From DATLXH01 sp035576005 (lineage in GTDB: Bacteria; Acidobacteriota; Thermoanaerobaculia; Gp7-AA8), in NCBI GenBank assembly GCA_035576005.1, contig DATLXH010000021.1, positions 1 to 55,245 of the forward strand: a DNA stretch of 55,245 nucleotides, in the 5' to 3' direction. Shown here piece after piece: positions 1-8,746 of this stretch (its first letter is position 1; each line of letters begins with the position of its first letter). Below the pieces are notes generated by a model. The model worked only from the letters and a program-made list of their open reading frames with translations. It was not told where the DNA came from and ran no database searches. Position numbers and translations under genes: made by a program.

Positions 1-46
1 TCGCTTGGAAGTTGAGTTGCTCCCCGTTACACTGTGTCTGTTGCAC

Positions 47-117
47 GCCGCCGCCTCCCATGTTCTCAAGTTGTTGGTCACACTCAACTTAATAGCATGG
101 TGCGGCGGCTTTTCTTT
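47..117 (+). terminator. Structured hairpin followed by a T-run
   Basis: GCCGCCGC (47-54) pairs with GCGGCGGC (102-109). Inside it CCATG (58-62) pairs with CATGG (96-100) and AAGTTG (68-73) with CAACTT (85-90), then TTTTCTTT follows at 110-117. This is a terminator shape with an unusually long, branched stem. AAGTTGAG at 9-16 could also pair with CTCAACTT at 83-90, so an alternative fold is possible. It probably ends a transcript entering from outside the window; a small-RNA 3' end is an alternative. Confidence 0.5.
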
Positions 118-123
118 ATCAGC

Positions 124-139
124 GTGAGAAATGCGGGCT
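124..139. repeat. Solo right end of the 180-bp palindromic repeat
   Basis: GTGAGAAATGCGGGCT matches the right terminus of the palindromic element described at 16164 and 20713. No left arm is present next to it, so it is a remnant or a solo end. Confidence 0.5.
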
Positions 140-165
140 AACGTTCCCGACCCGGTAGATAGCTC

Positions 166-843
166 TCAACCGAACAGCGAAAGGCGTGGGATTCCGGTGA
201 GTTGCCTCAGCAGTCGTTTGATGTTTGCATCTCGTGTTCTTTGCAGTGAGGCGCCGTCCAGATTCCTAACTGAGCTCAGCAGCATCTCCAGCTCGGCATG
301 GAACGAGGTCTTCTGCTCGACGGAGAGTGCCTCCAGCAGGCGGGTGAATGACTCGTGCTCGATCTCGAGAAGGCTGGCCTCGATCCGCGGTACTGCTTTT
401 TCTCCCGTGAGCGCTCTCACCCTCGACGCGATGTCGCGCAGGACGGTCTGAACAGCCACTGAATCAGAGGCATCCGAGCATGACTCGATCGCCGCCGCAA
501 TCGCTGCGAGACGCAGGGCGGGGTTCTCTTCCGGAAGCGCCGAACTGCTTCCTACGGCGAGATTTTTCCTCTCTTCCCATAGTGCATCGACTGCATGCCT
601 GCAGTAAGTCAGTCCTGAGATCGTCTTTTTCCGTCCTCGCTCGGCCTGCTTGTCGAAGCAATGGTCGATCGCTTCCAGTACCACCGGCAGCGGTACCTTC
701 TCATGGCTCCACCGCTTCATGAGACTCCAATCCTTTCCTGAAAGAAGGAATGGTGTTCCTCTTCGGAATGCGAAGTGCGATTCGATCTCCAGGAAGAAAG
801 GATCCTGCTGCTTCGGCTCGGGCTCGTCGGATCTTTTCGTCAT
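166..843 (-). CDS. Hypothetical protein, 225 aa
   Basis: I do not recognise a named family. The start at 843 (MTKRSDEPEP) is preferred because upstream codons of the open frame would run into the promoter space shared with the divergent FHA gene at 942. The N-terminal third (FFLEIESHFAFRRGTPF, then SGKDWSLMKRW and VLEAIDHCFDK) looks like a small folded helical domain. The rest is charged and probably alpha-helical. No signal peptide or membrane segment is visible. A soluble protein with a DNA-binding-like winged-helix N-terminus is possible but is only a guess. Confidence 0.6.
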   Translation of the reverse strand: MTKRSDEPEPKQQDPFFLEIESHFAFRRGTPFLLSGKDWSLMKRWSHEKVPLPVVLEAIDHCFDKQAERGRKKTISGLTYCRHAVDALWEERKNLAVGSSSALPEENPALRLAAIAAAIESCSDASDSVAVQTVLRDIASRVRALTGEKAVPRIEASLLEIEHESFTRLLEALSVEQKTSFHAELEMLLSSVRNLDGASLQRTRDANIKRLLRQLTGIPRLSLFG

Positions 844-941
844 GGGGGTTCTGATGAGTGTGCAGTGACTAACCGTGAGGGCAACTCGGCTATAGTATTC
901 GTGGAGATCGCTGTATTGTCCGGCAGCGCGAGGCAGAAAAT

Positions 942-2603
942 ATGAGCTCGGCAAATCCCAGTGCGGAGGTGACGGTCTTCACGCCGTTGCTTTCCCCTGT
1001 GCGACGTCCTTTGCCAGCGCAGCAGGCGATCACCATCGGTCGAGCCTCGGATTGTACGATTCCGATCAAGGATCGTTATCTCTCACGCAAGCATGCAGAG
1101 ATCATCCCAATGGGCGGGACCTGGCTGCTCAAGGACTGCGGCTCAGCCAACGGCACGTATCTCAATGGCTCGAGGGTCCAGAGTGATCTGACTCTCAAGT
1201 CGGGCGACAAGATCAAGCTCGGTGACACGGAGATTCTCTTCGAGACCGATTCGCACACCGATCGGTTGCTCGCGATTGCGGACTCGAAGGTCAGCGCGAC
1301 GATCTCCATTCCGTTCCATGAGATCGATCGTGTTACGCATGAGACCCCGGACAAGGGGCTCGAGCGTCTTCGAATCCTGAACGCGCTGGCCATGGAGATG
1401 ATCGAAGACCGACCACTCGATGAACTGTTCGGATTCGTTGTCGACAGAGTCATGGAGCATCTTCGTCCTTCTCGCGCCGCGATAGGTCTGCTTGCCGATG
1501 ACGGACGATCTTTTTCGAGCGTCGAAATGCGCCGGTCGGACTCCACTGACACCTCCGAGCTCTCCATCAGTCATACCTTGCTGGCAGAGGTCGTTGAGGA
1601 GCGGAGGTCGCTGGCCTACATCGACGTGGCGGCGGACGAGAAGTTGAGCCGCGCAAAATCGATCATCATGCAGGGGATTCATTCAGTCCTGTGTGCTCCT
1701 CTGCTGATCGCAGAGAGCGTCGTTGGGGTTCTCTATGTCGACTTTCTCTTCACGCATAGGAACATCTCCGAAGAGGATGTCCGGCTCGTAGGCCAGATCG
1801 CCCGCTTTGCCGCAGTCAAACTGGAGAACACGAGACTGCGTGAAGACGCGATCCAGAAGCGACTCATGGACGAGGAGCTCAAGACGGCATACGTGATCCA
1901 GCGACGCCTCCTTCCCGACAAGCCACCGGCGGTAGAGGGATTTTCGTTCGCCGGGATCAATCGACCATGCAGGACTGTCAGCGGCGATTACTACGACTTT
2001 GTGGAGAGACCCGACGGTCGGATTTATTTCGTGATTGCAGACGTGAGCGGCAAAGGTGTGACGGCCTCGCTCCTCATGGCCGGGCTTCAGGCGGCGTTCC
2101 GGATTTTTACCAAGTCTGATCCCACTCCGGCCGTCCTCGTTGCGCAACTCAACATCGCACTCAAGGAGAACCTGCCACAATCGAAGTTCGTGACGCTGTT
2201 CGCGGGGCGCCTCACGGTTGCTGACGGCGTCGTGGAGTACACCAACGCGGGCCATAACCCCCCGCTCTGGGTGACATCGGACGGCGTGAAGGATCTGCCC
2301 GCAACGGATCTCATTCTCGGCATGTTTCCCAAAGCCGAATACAGAGACCAGAAGCTGACGATGGCGCCGGGCGACTCTCTGATCCTTTTCACCGATGGAC
2401 TGACGGAGGCGGAGAACGATCTGGATGAAGAGCTGACCTCGGAGGAAGTCGGGAAAATCGTAAAGAGCCTGCACTGCAGCGCCGCAGCGAACATCGCTGA
2501 GTGTCTGGAAAACGCCGTGCTCAAACACGTAGGATCAGCCTCTCCGGGCGACGACGTAACCCTTCTCGTCGTCAGTCGCAACAAAGAGCAGGCGACAGGG
2601 TAA
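942..2603 (+). CDS. FHA-GAF-SpoIIE/PP2C serine phosphatase
   Basis: Cytoplasmic signalling phosphatase of the RsbU/SpoIIE class, 553 aa. An FHA phosphothreonine-binding domain occupies about residues 10-105 (GRASDCTIPI, SRKHAEI, SANGTYLNG). A GAF domain spans about 145-300 and a PP2C-type SpoIIE domain about 320-545, with GDYYDF, ADVSGKG, TNAGHNPPLW, FTDGLTEAEN and GDDVTLLVV carrying the metal-binding acidic residues. Such proteins usually dephosphorylate anti-sigma antagonists; no partner switch is encoded nearby, so the target is unknown. It is divergent from the gene at 166-843, and a hairpin follows its stop directly. Confidence 0.93.
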   Translation: MSSANPSAEVTVFTPLLSPVRRPLPAQQAITIGRASDCTIPIKDRYLSRKHAEIIPMGGTWLLKDCGSANGTYLNGSRVQSDLTLKSGDKIKLGDTEILFETDSHTDRLLAIADSKVSATISIPFHEIDRVTHETPDKGLERLRILNALAMEMIEDRPLDELFGFVVDRVMEHLRPSRAAIGLLADDGRSFSSVEMRRSDSTDTSELSISHTLLAEVVEERRSLAYIDVAADEKLSRAKSIIMQGIHSVLCAPLLIAESVVGVLYVDFLFTHRNISEEDVRLVGQIARFAAVKLENTRLREDAIQKRLMDEELKTAYVIQRRLLPDKPPAVEGFSFAGINRPCRTVSGDYYDFVERPDGRIYFVIADVSGKGVTASLLMAGLQAAFRIFTKSDPTPAVLVAQLNIALKENLPQSKFVTLFAGRLTVADGVVEYTNAGHNPPLWVTSDGVKDLPATDLILGMFPKAEYRDQKLTMAPGDSLILFTDGLTEAENDLDEELTSEEVGKIVKSLHCSAAANIAECLENAVLKHVGSASPGDDVTLLVVSRNKEQATG

Positions 2604-2609
2604 TGTGCT

Positions 2610-2632
2610 CCCCTCTCCCCGCAGGAGAGGGG
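2610..2632. repeat. CCCTCTCC/GGAGAGGG hairpin repeat
   Basis: CCCCTCTCC (2610-2618) pairs perfectly with GGAGAGGGG (2624-2632) across a 5-nt loop, seven bases after the phosphatase stop. It belongs to a dispersed family also seen near 3400, 3530, 23010-23075, 23240 and 50340. It may serve as a 3' hairpin for the upstream transcript. Confidence 0.6.
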
Positions 2633-2698
2633 CTGGGGTGAGGGTCTTCGTTCCGGGATGGACGCTCTCCTCCCAAACCTTTCTCCTCTCTCATGCCC

Positions 2699-2720
2699 GA
2701 CAGAAGCAAGAGTGTCTGTC
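2699..2720. repeat. Short AAGAGTGTCTGTC palindromic repeat
   Basis: GACAGAAGC-AAGAGT-GTCTGTC is followed by CTACA. A near-identical copy lies at 20944-20968, where the arms GACAGAC/GTCTGTC pair fully. It looks like a small dispersed palindromic repeat in intergenic DNA. Confidence 0.5.
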
Positions 2721-2751
2721 CTACATAGGTACGACGGCGTAAACTCCTCCC

Positions 2752-3321
2752 ATGGCAATCTCCTGGATGCAGAAACTTCGTCTCGGGATTCGGGGATGGA
2801 GCCGCCGACAGGACGAACAGCGACTCTCGCGTGATCGCGAGTTCCTCCAGAAAAACTCGTCGTGGGGATCTCCGCCCGTCACGCCCGCCGTTGTTCAGGT
2901 TCCGACTTCCAGGGTGAAGGAAAACGCGGCAGTCGAGGCAGACCTCGATGGTCTTCAAGTCGCCTTCCTCGATGATTCCGGGCAGATCGAACACTATCTC
3001 GACAGAGAATCAGGAGAGGTGATCGAGTTTCTTCCAAATGATCCAAGCCCCAGGCCCCTTTCTTCTGACCGGCGTTATGCGCGTGTACCAGGACGCACAG
3101 AAGCCACGGAGAATGACGATCGAAGACAGTTTCTCGACACAATCGAGGACGCGGAGTTGAAGAAGCGACTCGTAGGTGCAACCGCTTCCGCCGACGCGGC
3201 GGGAAACTTTCGGAGCGTCCTCGGTACGAACCGGGCGGCGGAGCGGGCCTGGTACAACTTCAAGAACGAGAGAGCATACACGGTGATCCAGGAGTGGTTG
3301 GTAACCCTCGACAAGACGTAA
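2752..3321 (+). CDS. UPF0158-like hypothetical protein
   Basis: 189 aa, soluble. The middle (AFLDDSGQIEHYLDRESGEVIEF) and the C-terminal part (an Arg-rich stretch, RAWYNFKNERAYTVIQEWL) resemble the UPF0158 family, whose members carry a YLD-x-TGE-type motif and end in a W-F-x-R-x-WL helix. The family has no firm function. The N-terminus (RLRGIRGWSRRQDEQRLSRD-like basic region) is divergent. Start at ATG 2752 fits the open frame; no strong ribosome site is visible. The assignment comes from pattern memory and is moderate. Confidence 0.65.
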   Translation: MAISWMQKLRLGIRGWSRRQDEQRLSRDREFLQKNSSWGSPPVTPAVVQVPTSRVKENAAVEADLDGLQVAFLDDSGQIEHYLDRESGEVIEFLPNDPSPRPLSSDRRYARVPGRTEATENDDRRQFLDTIEDAELKKRLVGATASADAAGNFRSVLGTNRAAERAWYNFKNERAYTVIQEWLVTLDKT

Positions 3322-3645
3322 TTCATCACCAGGATGCGGGTTAATGACAGCGCTCCAATCAGTTGAGGCTTGCTGAGCCGCGAAGCGGCGTTCCCTCTCC
3401 CCGGCGGGGAGAGGGAAGCGAGCGAAGCGAAGCAGGGAGAGGGGCGTGAAAGTCTCGCGATTTTTCGCAAACGGCGCGGGTGTCGTATCTCTCACCGCCC
3501 CTCTCCCGGTCGCTGACGCGACCACCCTCTCCCCGCCGGGGAGAGGGACTTGGCCCCTTCGGGGCCGTCGTCCACGCCGTGGGTATGCGGCCCGGGCGCC
3601 ATCCTTCTCTCGTGACGCAACCTCTCATGTCGTTAGAATGGATGC
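3322..3645. other. Intergenic region filled with CCCTCTCC repeats
   Basis: No gene seen. It contains two hairpins of the CCCTCTCCCC-GGGGAGAGGG family (about 3392-3415 and 3525-3547). The stretch at 3373-3460 recurs in inverted orientation at about 50305-50392 (GCTGAGCCGCGAAGCGGCG, then the hairpin, then AAGCGAGCGAAGCGAAGCAG). The murQ promoter must lie at its right end. Confidence 0.6.
3373..3460 (+). repeat. Dispersed repeat, copy A (inverse copy near 50305)
   Basis: About 85 bp shared at high identity with the complement of 50305-50392. It has a GC-rich hairpin core CCCTCTCCCC/GGGGAGAGGG and a tail AAGCGAGCGAAGCGAAGCAG. It is non-coding and palindromic, of REP/BIME type in appearance. Confidence 0.65.
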
Positions 3646-4518
3646 ATGAGCCAGCAGCGCCTCGCGGCGAGTCTCGAGATCGATCTTGCGTCTGCTGAGG
3701 AAATCGTAAGCATCATTCAGGATCAGGATGAAACGATTGCGAAGGCGATGCGCAGTCAGGCCGCGAACATCGCCAGGGCCATCGAAGCGGTTGCTGATCG
3801 GATGCGCAATGGAGGCAAGCTCGTCTACGCCGGCGCAGGTACAAGCGGCCGGATCGCCATGCTCGATGCCTCAGAGCTTCCTCCCACTTACGGCGTGGAC
3901 GCCTCGATCGCACAGGTTCTCATGGCAGGAGGGACGAACGCGTTCTTCTCCGCCGCAGAAGGGGCGGAGGATAACGAAGAAGCTGGAATCGAAGCGGTGA
4001 ATGCCAATGTCTCTCCCGAAGATTCGCTGGTCGGGATTGCCGCCTCCGGCAGCACACCATTTACAGTCGCCGCGGTTCGTCGCGCGAACATGATCGGCGC
4101 GCTGACCATCGGAGTCACCTCGACACCTGGGACCCCACTGGCGCGTGACCCTGACATTCCGATCGTGGTGGAAACTGGGCCCGAGGTCATCTTCGGATCG
4201 ACGAGAATGAAAGCAGGGACTGCGCAGAAGCTGGTGCTGAATACGATCTCCACCGGCGTCATGATTCAGCTGGGCAGGGTCTATTCGAATCTGATGATCG
4301 AGATGCCTGCAACAAACGCAAAACTCAGGAGTCGGTCGGTGTCCATGGTCGAGATCGCCTCAGGAGCAACGCGACCGGTGGCCTCCCAGGCGCTCGAGGC
4401 CAGCGGGGGCAGTATGAAGGAGGCCGTCATCATGGCGCGGCTTGGCGTCGATGCAGAGGCGGCCAGAAAGATGCTGGCCTCGAGCGGCGGAAACCTTCGC
4501 AAGGTGCTCTCCGATTGA
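3646..4518 (+). CDS. murQ: N-acetylmuramic acid 6-phosphate etherase
   Basis: Cytoplasmic lyase that removes the lactyl ether from MurNAc-6-P to give GlcNAc-6-P plus D-lactate in peptidoglycan recycling. It is 290 aa with a SIS sugar-isomerase fold. Visible motifs are YAGAGTSGRIAMLDASE (phosphate site and the first catalytic Glu) and AAEGAEDNEEAG (the second catalytic Glu). The SIS loop GIAASGSTPFT and the motif GSTRMKAGTAQK are typical. The N-terminus lacks the usual TE-x-RNP segment, so it is slightly short. It leads a four-gene operon with anmK, nagA and nagB. Confidence 0.95.
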   Translation: MSQQRLAASLEIDLASAEEIVSIIQDQDETIAKAMRSQAANIARAIEAVADRMRNGGKLVYAGAGTSGRIAMLDASELPPTYGVDASIAQVLMAGGTNAFFSAAEGAEDNEEAGIEAVNANVSPEDSLVGIAASGSTPFTVAAVRRANMIGALTIGVTSTPGTPLARDPDIPIVVETGPEVIFGSTRMKAGTAQKLVLNTISTGVMIQLGRVYSNLMIEMPATNAKLRSRSVSMVEIASGATRPVASQALEASGGSMKEAVIMARLGVDAEAARKMLASSGGNLRKVLSD

Positions 4519-5729
4519 ACCGGATCGAACGGCTCGTTTCGATTACCCGGAAAAAAACGAGACGTGTCGTCGGGATCATGTCGGGTACATCCGTCGACGG
4601 CATCGACGCAGCACTCACCGAGATTACCGGCCATGGCGCCGAGACTGAAGTCCGGTTGCTATGCTTTCGCAGCTATCCGTTTCCACCTGAGCTTCGAGCA
4701 AAAGTCTTCCGACTGTTTGACGTGAAGTCTGCGCGCGTTTCCCAGATCTGTCATCTGGACTTTGTTCTGGGCGAGCTCTTTGCCGCGGCAACGCTACGAC
4801 TGATTGAGGAGAGCGGATCGGCGGGAGCTGAAGTCGACCTGATCGGAACTGCCGGGCAGACCATCTGGCACGCCCCTCGGGCGGTGCGTGAAGAAGTCAC
4901 GGTCGACTGGATGGACAATCCCATCGAAACCCGCTCCACTCTGGCGATCGGTCAGGCGGCCGTCATTGCCGAAAGAACCGGAGTCCTCACGATCGGTGAC
5001 CTCCGCGTGCGGGACGTCGCAGCGGGCGGACAGGGTGCTCCACTCATCGCGTATGCGGACTGGGTGCTTCTTCGAAGCCGCACCCGCGGACGCGCCATCC
5101 AGAACATCGGCGGAATTGGAAACGTGACCTATCTACCTCCCGACGGCACGCTCGATGATGTGATCGCATTCGACACGGGTCCGGGCAACATGGTGATCGA
5201 CGCGCTTACGGATGTTGCTACCGGCGGCCGGCTGAAGTACGACAAGGATGGACGTTTGGCCGCGAAGGGAAAGGTCCACCAGGGAGTCCTGGCAGGGTGG
5301 CTGGAGGATCCTTACTTCAGGAAAGCACCTCCCAAGACGACGGGACGTGAGCACTTCGGCGTTCAGTTCGCCCGCCGTGCGCTCACAGAATCTCAGGGAA
5401 TCGCAATCGAAGATTTGATTGCCACGGCGACCTCTCTTACTGCAACGAGCATTGCAGACTCCTACCGGGAGTTTCTCCTCACCCGAGGGCCGATTGACGA
5501 AGTGGTCGTCGGAGGCGGAGGATCGCAGAACCCGACTCTCATCAGGATGCTCCGCACTCTGATCCCTGGGATGAAACTCCTAGCGCACGAGGATCTCGGA
5601 ATCGACAGCAGAGCGAAGGAAGCGATCGCCATCGCCGTCATCGCCAACGACGCGATCGTCGGGCTGGACACCAACGTGACTGGAGCCACCGGGGCGACGC
5701 CTGCGGTTCTCGGGAAGATCTGCCTGTGA
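4515..5729 (+). CDS. anmK: Anhydro-N-acetylmuramic acid kinase
   Basis: Converts anhydro-MurNAc plus ATP and water to MurNAc-6-P, the substrate of MurQ. It is 404 aa with an actin/hexokinase-like ATPase fold. Motifs are IMSGTSVDGIDAAL near the N-terminus, GTAGQTIWH, RDVAAGGQGAPL, NIGGIGNVTYL, FDTGPGNMVID and VVGGGGSQNP. The likely start is TTG 4515, overlapping the murQ stop (TTGA). The first in-frame ATG (4579) would cut into the ATP-binding motif, so the TTG or another upstream codon is preferred. Translationally coupled on both sides. Confidence 0.94.
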   Translation: MNRIERLVSITRKKTRRVVGIMSGTSVDGIDAALTEITGHGAETEVRLLCFRSYPFPPELRAKVFRLFDVKSARVSQICHLDFVLGELFAAATLRLIEESGSAGAEVDLIGTAGQTIWHAPRAVREEVTVDWMDNPIETRSTLAIGQAAVIAERTGVLTIGDLRVRDVAAGGQGAPLIAYADWVLLRSRTRGRAIQNIGGIGNVTYLPPDGTLDDVIAFDTGPGNMVIDALTDVATGGRLKYDKDGRLAAKGKVHQGVLAGWLEDPYFRKAPPKTTGREHFGVQFARRALTESQGIAIEDLIATATSLTATSIADSYREFLLTRGPIDEVVVGGGGSQNPTLIRMLRTLIPGMKLLAHEDLGIDSRAKEAIAIAVIANDAIVGLDTNVTGATGATPAVLGKICL

Positions 5730-6856
5730 TCTCGCTGCGAGGACGTGCATTCATCGACGGCGCGATCCATGACGACGCGCTGATCAGTATGGACGGCGGG
5801 TCACTCGTGGACGCAAGGAAGGTTGCCGGTAACGGCGTGAAGGCTGAGTCGGTCAGCGGACTGATCGTGCCGGGATTCATCGATCTTCACGTCCACGGTG
5901 GTGCAGGCAGCGACTTCATGGATGGCGACAGCGAGGCCAATGATGTCGTGCGACGGTTTCATTTGAGGCACGGTACGACCGCTCTTGCTGCGACCACGCT
6001 CTCGAGCTCGCCATCCCAGCTGCTTCGAGCCGTGCACGCTATAGCCCGGAGCGCTGGAGAGCCGATTGACGGATCGGAGATCGTCGGTGTGCACCTCGAA
6101 GGTCCCTATATCAATCCCGAGCGAGCAGGCGCTCAGAACAGGAGCGCGATCCGTACTGCGAGCATCGAGGAGGTTGACGAATTGCTGGCAGCGTCGACCC
6201 GACTCCGGTGGATGATGACCGTAGCTCCGGAAGCGGCGGGGGTCACGACGCTCATGGAGCATTTCAAAGAGCGGATCCTGTTTTCTATCGGTCACACGGA
6301 TTGCTCCTACTCGGAGGCTCTCGATGCCATCGAACATGGGGCGCGTCACATGACCCATATGTTGAATGCCATGCGGCCCCTCCACCACCGGGAGCCGGGA
6401 CCGATTGGCGCAATCTCAATGCGGAGCGGTGTCTCTGCCGAACTGATTGCCGACGGGATTCACGTCCATCCTGCAGTCCTTGAAATGTTCGCTCGTCTGA
6501 TGCCCGACAGGATTGTCTTGATCACGGATGCGATGAGAGCTGCAGGACTCGGTGAGGGGAGTTATAAGCTGCATGAGCATGACGTGGTGGTGGGACAGAA
6601 GGCCGCCCGGCTCGCTGACGGAACTCTGGCGGGAAGTGTATTGACCATGATCGAGGCCGTTCGCAACATGGTGGAGCTGGCCGGAGTCGCACTCGAATCC
6701 GTCCTCCCGATGGCCTCGGAGATCCCGGCCAGAGTCCTTGGGCTCGACAGAAAGGGGTCGTTGCGCAGAGGATACGACGCCGACCTTCTGATTATATCGT
6801 CGACATTCGAGATCGAGAGGATCTTCCTGCGCGGAGCGGAGGTCGCTGTCGCTTGA
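5726..6856 (+). CDS. nagA: N-acetylglucosamine-6-phosphate deacetylase
   Basis: Deacetylates GlcNAc-6-P, the product of MurQ, to glucosamine-6-P. 376 aa, amidohydrolase (TIM-barrel) fold. Visible are DLHVHGG, HLEGPYIN with the metal-binding Glu, SIGHTDCSY, THMLNAM and the catalytic-Asp motif LITDAMRAAG. GTG start at 5726 overlaps the anmK stop (GTGA). It feeds directly into NagB, encoded next. Confidence 0.95.
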   Translation: MISLRGRAFIDGAIHDDALISMDGGSLVDARKVAGNGVKAESVSGLIVPGFIDLHVHGGAGSDFMDGDSEANDVVRRFHLRHGTTALAATTLSSSPSQLLRAVHAIARSAGEPIDGSEIVGVHLEGPYINPERAGAQNRSAIRTASIEEVDELLAASTRLRWMMTVAPEAAGVTTLMEHFKERILFSIGHTDCSYSEALDAIEHGARHMTHMLNAMRPLHHREPGPIGAISMRSGVSAELIADGIHVHPAVLEMFARLMPDRIVLITDAMRAAGLGEGSYKLHEHDVVVGQKAARLADGTLAGSVLTMIEAVRNMVELAGVALESVLPMASEIPARVLGLDRKGSLRRGYDADLLIISSTFEIERIFLRGAEVAVA

Positions 6857-7638
6857 AGTGGCTGGAGACCGCTGACTATCATGGGCTCTCGCGTGCAGCT
6901 GCCTCAGTTCTGCTGGCCTCGCTCGAGGCGAATCCCCGCCTTGTGATCGGACTCCCAACGGGCCGTACGCCCGAAGGGATGTATTCGAGGATCGTCCAGG
7001 AGTGCAGCCTTTCCTATCGCTGCTTTCGTGATGTCGTCACGTTCAATCTCGACGAGTATGTCGGACTCCGACGCGATCACCCCGGCAGCTACGCGTCGTA
7101 CATGCGGAAACACCTGTTCGACCATGTCGACATAGACCCGGCGAATGTACACATACCGGATGGTCTTGCGGAGCGGTTCCGCGTGACTGAGCCGGGACAG
7201 CTGTTCGACGAAGCGCTCGGGAGGGAGTGCGAATCCTACGAGGCTGCGATCGAGAACGCGGGCGGCATTGATCTGATGTTTCTGGGATTGGGGATGAACG
7301 GTCACATCGGCTTTAACGAGCCGGGCGCCGCACTGACGTCTCGAACGCGGGTGATCCGGCTATCGGAGTCGACTCGGAAAGCCAACGCAGCTTTGTTCCC
7401 CGACGGTGATGTTCCGCAACGCGCGATCACGATGGGCATCGCGACCATCCTGGCAGCGAAGAAAATTGTCGTCCTGGCCAGTGGTGCGGCAAAACAGGAA
7501 GCCGTGTCGAGGCTCGCTGTGGATGTGGATGACATTCAGTTTCCCGCATCCGCACTTCATCGTCATGACGACGTGACGGTGATCGTCGATCTTGCTGCGC
7601 GCCCGATTCCCGAAGAGATCGTGATCGATCTCGAATGA
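6853..7638 (+). CDS. nagB: Glucosamine-6-phosphate deaminase
   Basis: Converts glucosamine-6-P to fructose-6-P and ammonia, closing the route from recycled cell wall to glycolysis. 261 aa, a usual length. Motifs are GLPTGRTPEGMY, TFNLDEYVGL (catalytic Asp), GLGMNGHIGFNEPG (catalytic His) and SRTRVIRLS. TTG start at 6853 overlaps the nagA stop (TTGA). Every downstream gene of this operon therefore uses a non-ATG start inside the previous stop. Confidence 0.95.
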   Translation: MKWLETADYHGLSRAAASVLLASLEANPRLVIGLPTGRTPEGMYSRIVQECSLSYRCFRDVVTFNLDEYVGLRRDHPGSYASYMRKHLFDHVDIDPANVHIPDGLAERFRVTEPGQLFDEALGRECESYEAAIENAGGIDLMFLGLGMNGHIGFNEPGAALTSRTRVIRLSESTRKANAALFPDGDVPQRAITMGIATILAAKKIVVLASGAAKQEAVSRLAVDVDDIQFPASALHRHDDVTVIVDLAARPIPEEIVIDLE

Positions 7639-7770
7639 GCCGGCGCTCCGACGGTCAGTGCGCAGGCAACCTGGCGATCTCTTGTTGAGCCGTGCTGTCC
7701 CGCTCACCCTGACTACGGCGGCCTCCTTACATCGTCCGGCATTCTTTTCGCTTCTTTCGGGAGAAACCGC

Positions 7771-8721
7771 ATGAATGTCGAAGTGGAAGCGCCACCGAAA
7801 CGTTCATTCAAGATCCTGCGCTTGTTTATCGCCGCCGCTATTCTCTTCCTGATCTTCATCTCTTACCGTGTGTTTGCGGTTTACACCATTCGCACGGGGG
7901 AGTGCACGCAGTTCGATGCCTCGCAGGTCCCACCCCAGTGGGAAGGCGTCAGACAGAAGGCAGGGCGGACTTTCCATTTCCCCAGGCGGGCCGTTGGAGC
8001 TCAGCGCCCGCTGGTCATTCTCACGTTCAACATCGAAGGTCACGCGGCGCTCTGGAGCTCATCGCATCTGCGGAGAGTCGCTGATGTCATCCGCGAGATC
8101 CAGCCGGACGTTGTCGGTCTGCAGGAAGTTCACATCGGAACGTGGCAGTCTCGCTTCGCGGATCAGGCGGCTCAACTGGCTCAGATGACAGGTCTGAATA
8201 TTCAATACGGGAAGAGCTTCGAGGCGCTTGGTGGCGAATTTGGGAACGCAGTCCTGACTCGCGGAACAATCGTGAATGCCGGCGTATTACCGCTCCCCAG
8301 TACCGGTGAACCTCGCACGCTTCTACGGACAACCATTGAAATTGACGGAAATCGGATGAATGTGTTCGTAACACACCTTGCCGCATGGGGAAGGCTTCAG
8401 CGAAGGTCCAGGGCTGAGCAGATGTCGTGTATACAGGAGCATCTACAGCGCAGTGACCTTCCGTTCGTGCTCATGGGAGACTTCAACGCCGGGCCCGACA
8501 CGCCGGAGATCACCGGGTTCACGGCCGGGCCACTCGTCAGGCTTCTTGGAAGCGGAACTGGCGAGACCCATAAGGTGATGCGAAATCATATAGACCTGAT
8601 TTTTTCTGATCACGGATTCGAGCCGAACGAGGTGACCATAGTTCACAGCGGCCCTTCAGATCACTGGCCGGTAAAGGCAACGTTGTTCTGGACCGAGGCC
8701 GACAAGCCACTCAACCAGTAA
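7771..8721 (+). CDS. Membrane-anchored endonuclease/exonuclease/phosphatase-fold protein
   Basis: 316 aa. One N-terminal membrane anchor (about 16-36) puts the catalytic domain outside the cytoplasm. The EEP fold is shown by LTFNIEGHA (Asn), VVGLQEVHIG (catalytic Glu), VTHLAAWG, LMGDFNAGPDTPE (catalytic Asp and Asn) and the C-terminal SDHWPVKA (catalytic His). Family members cleave nucleic acid or phospholipid/sphingolipid phosphodiesters; the anchor and the cardiolipin-synthase-like neighbour suggest a lipid or cell-envelope phosphodiester, which is inference. Preceded by GGGAG. Confidence 0.85.
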   Translation: MNVEVEAPPKRSFKILRLFIAAAILFLIFISYRVFAVYTIRTGECTQFDASQVPPQWEGVRQKAGRTFHFPRRAVGAQRPLVILTFNIEGHAALWSSSHLRRVADVIREIQPDVVGLQEVHIGTWQSRFADQAAQLAQMTGLNIQYGKSFEALGGEFGNAVLTRGTIVNAGVLPLPSTGEPRTLLRTTIEIDGNRMNVFVTHLAAWGRLQRRSRAEQMSCIQEHLQRSDLPFVLMGDFNAGPDTPEITGFTAGPLVRLLGSGTGETHKVMRNHIDLIFSDHGFEPNEVTIVHSGPSDHWPVKATLFWTEADKPLNQ

Positions 8722-8746
8722 TTCATTTTCACGGAGACGAGCATCA

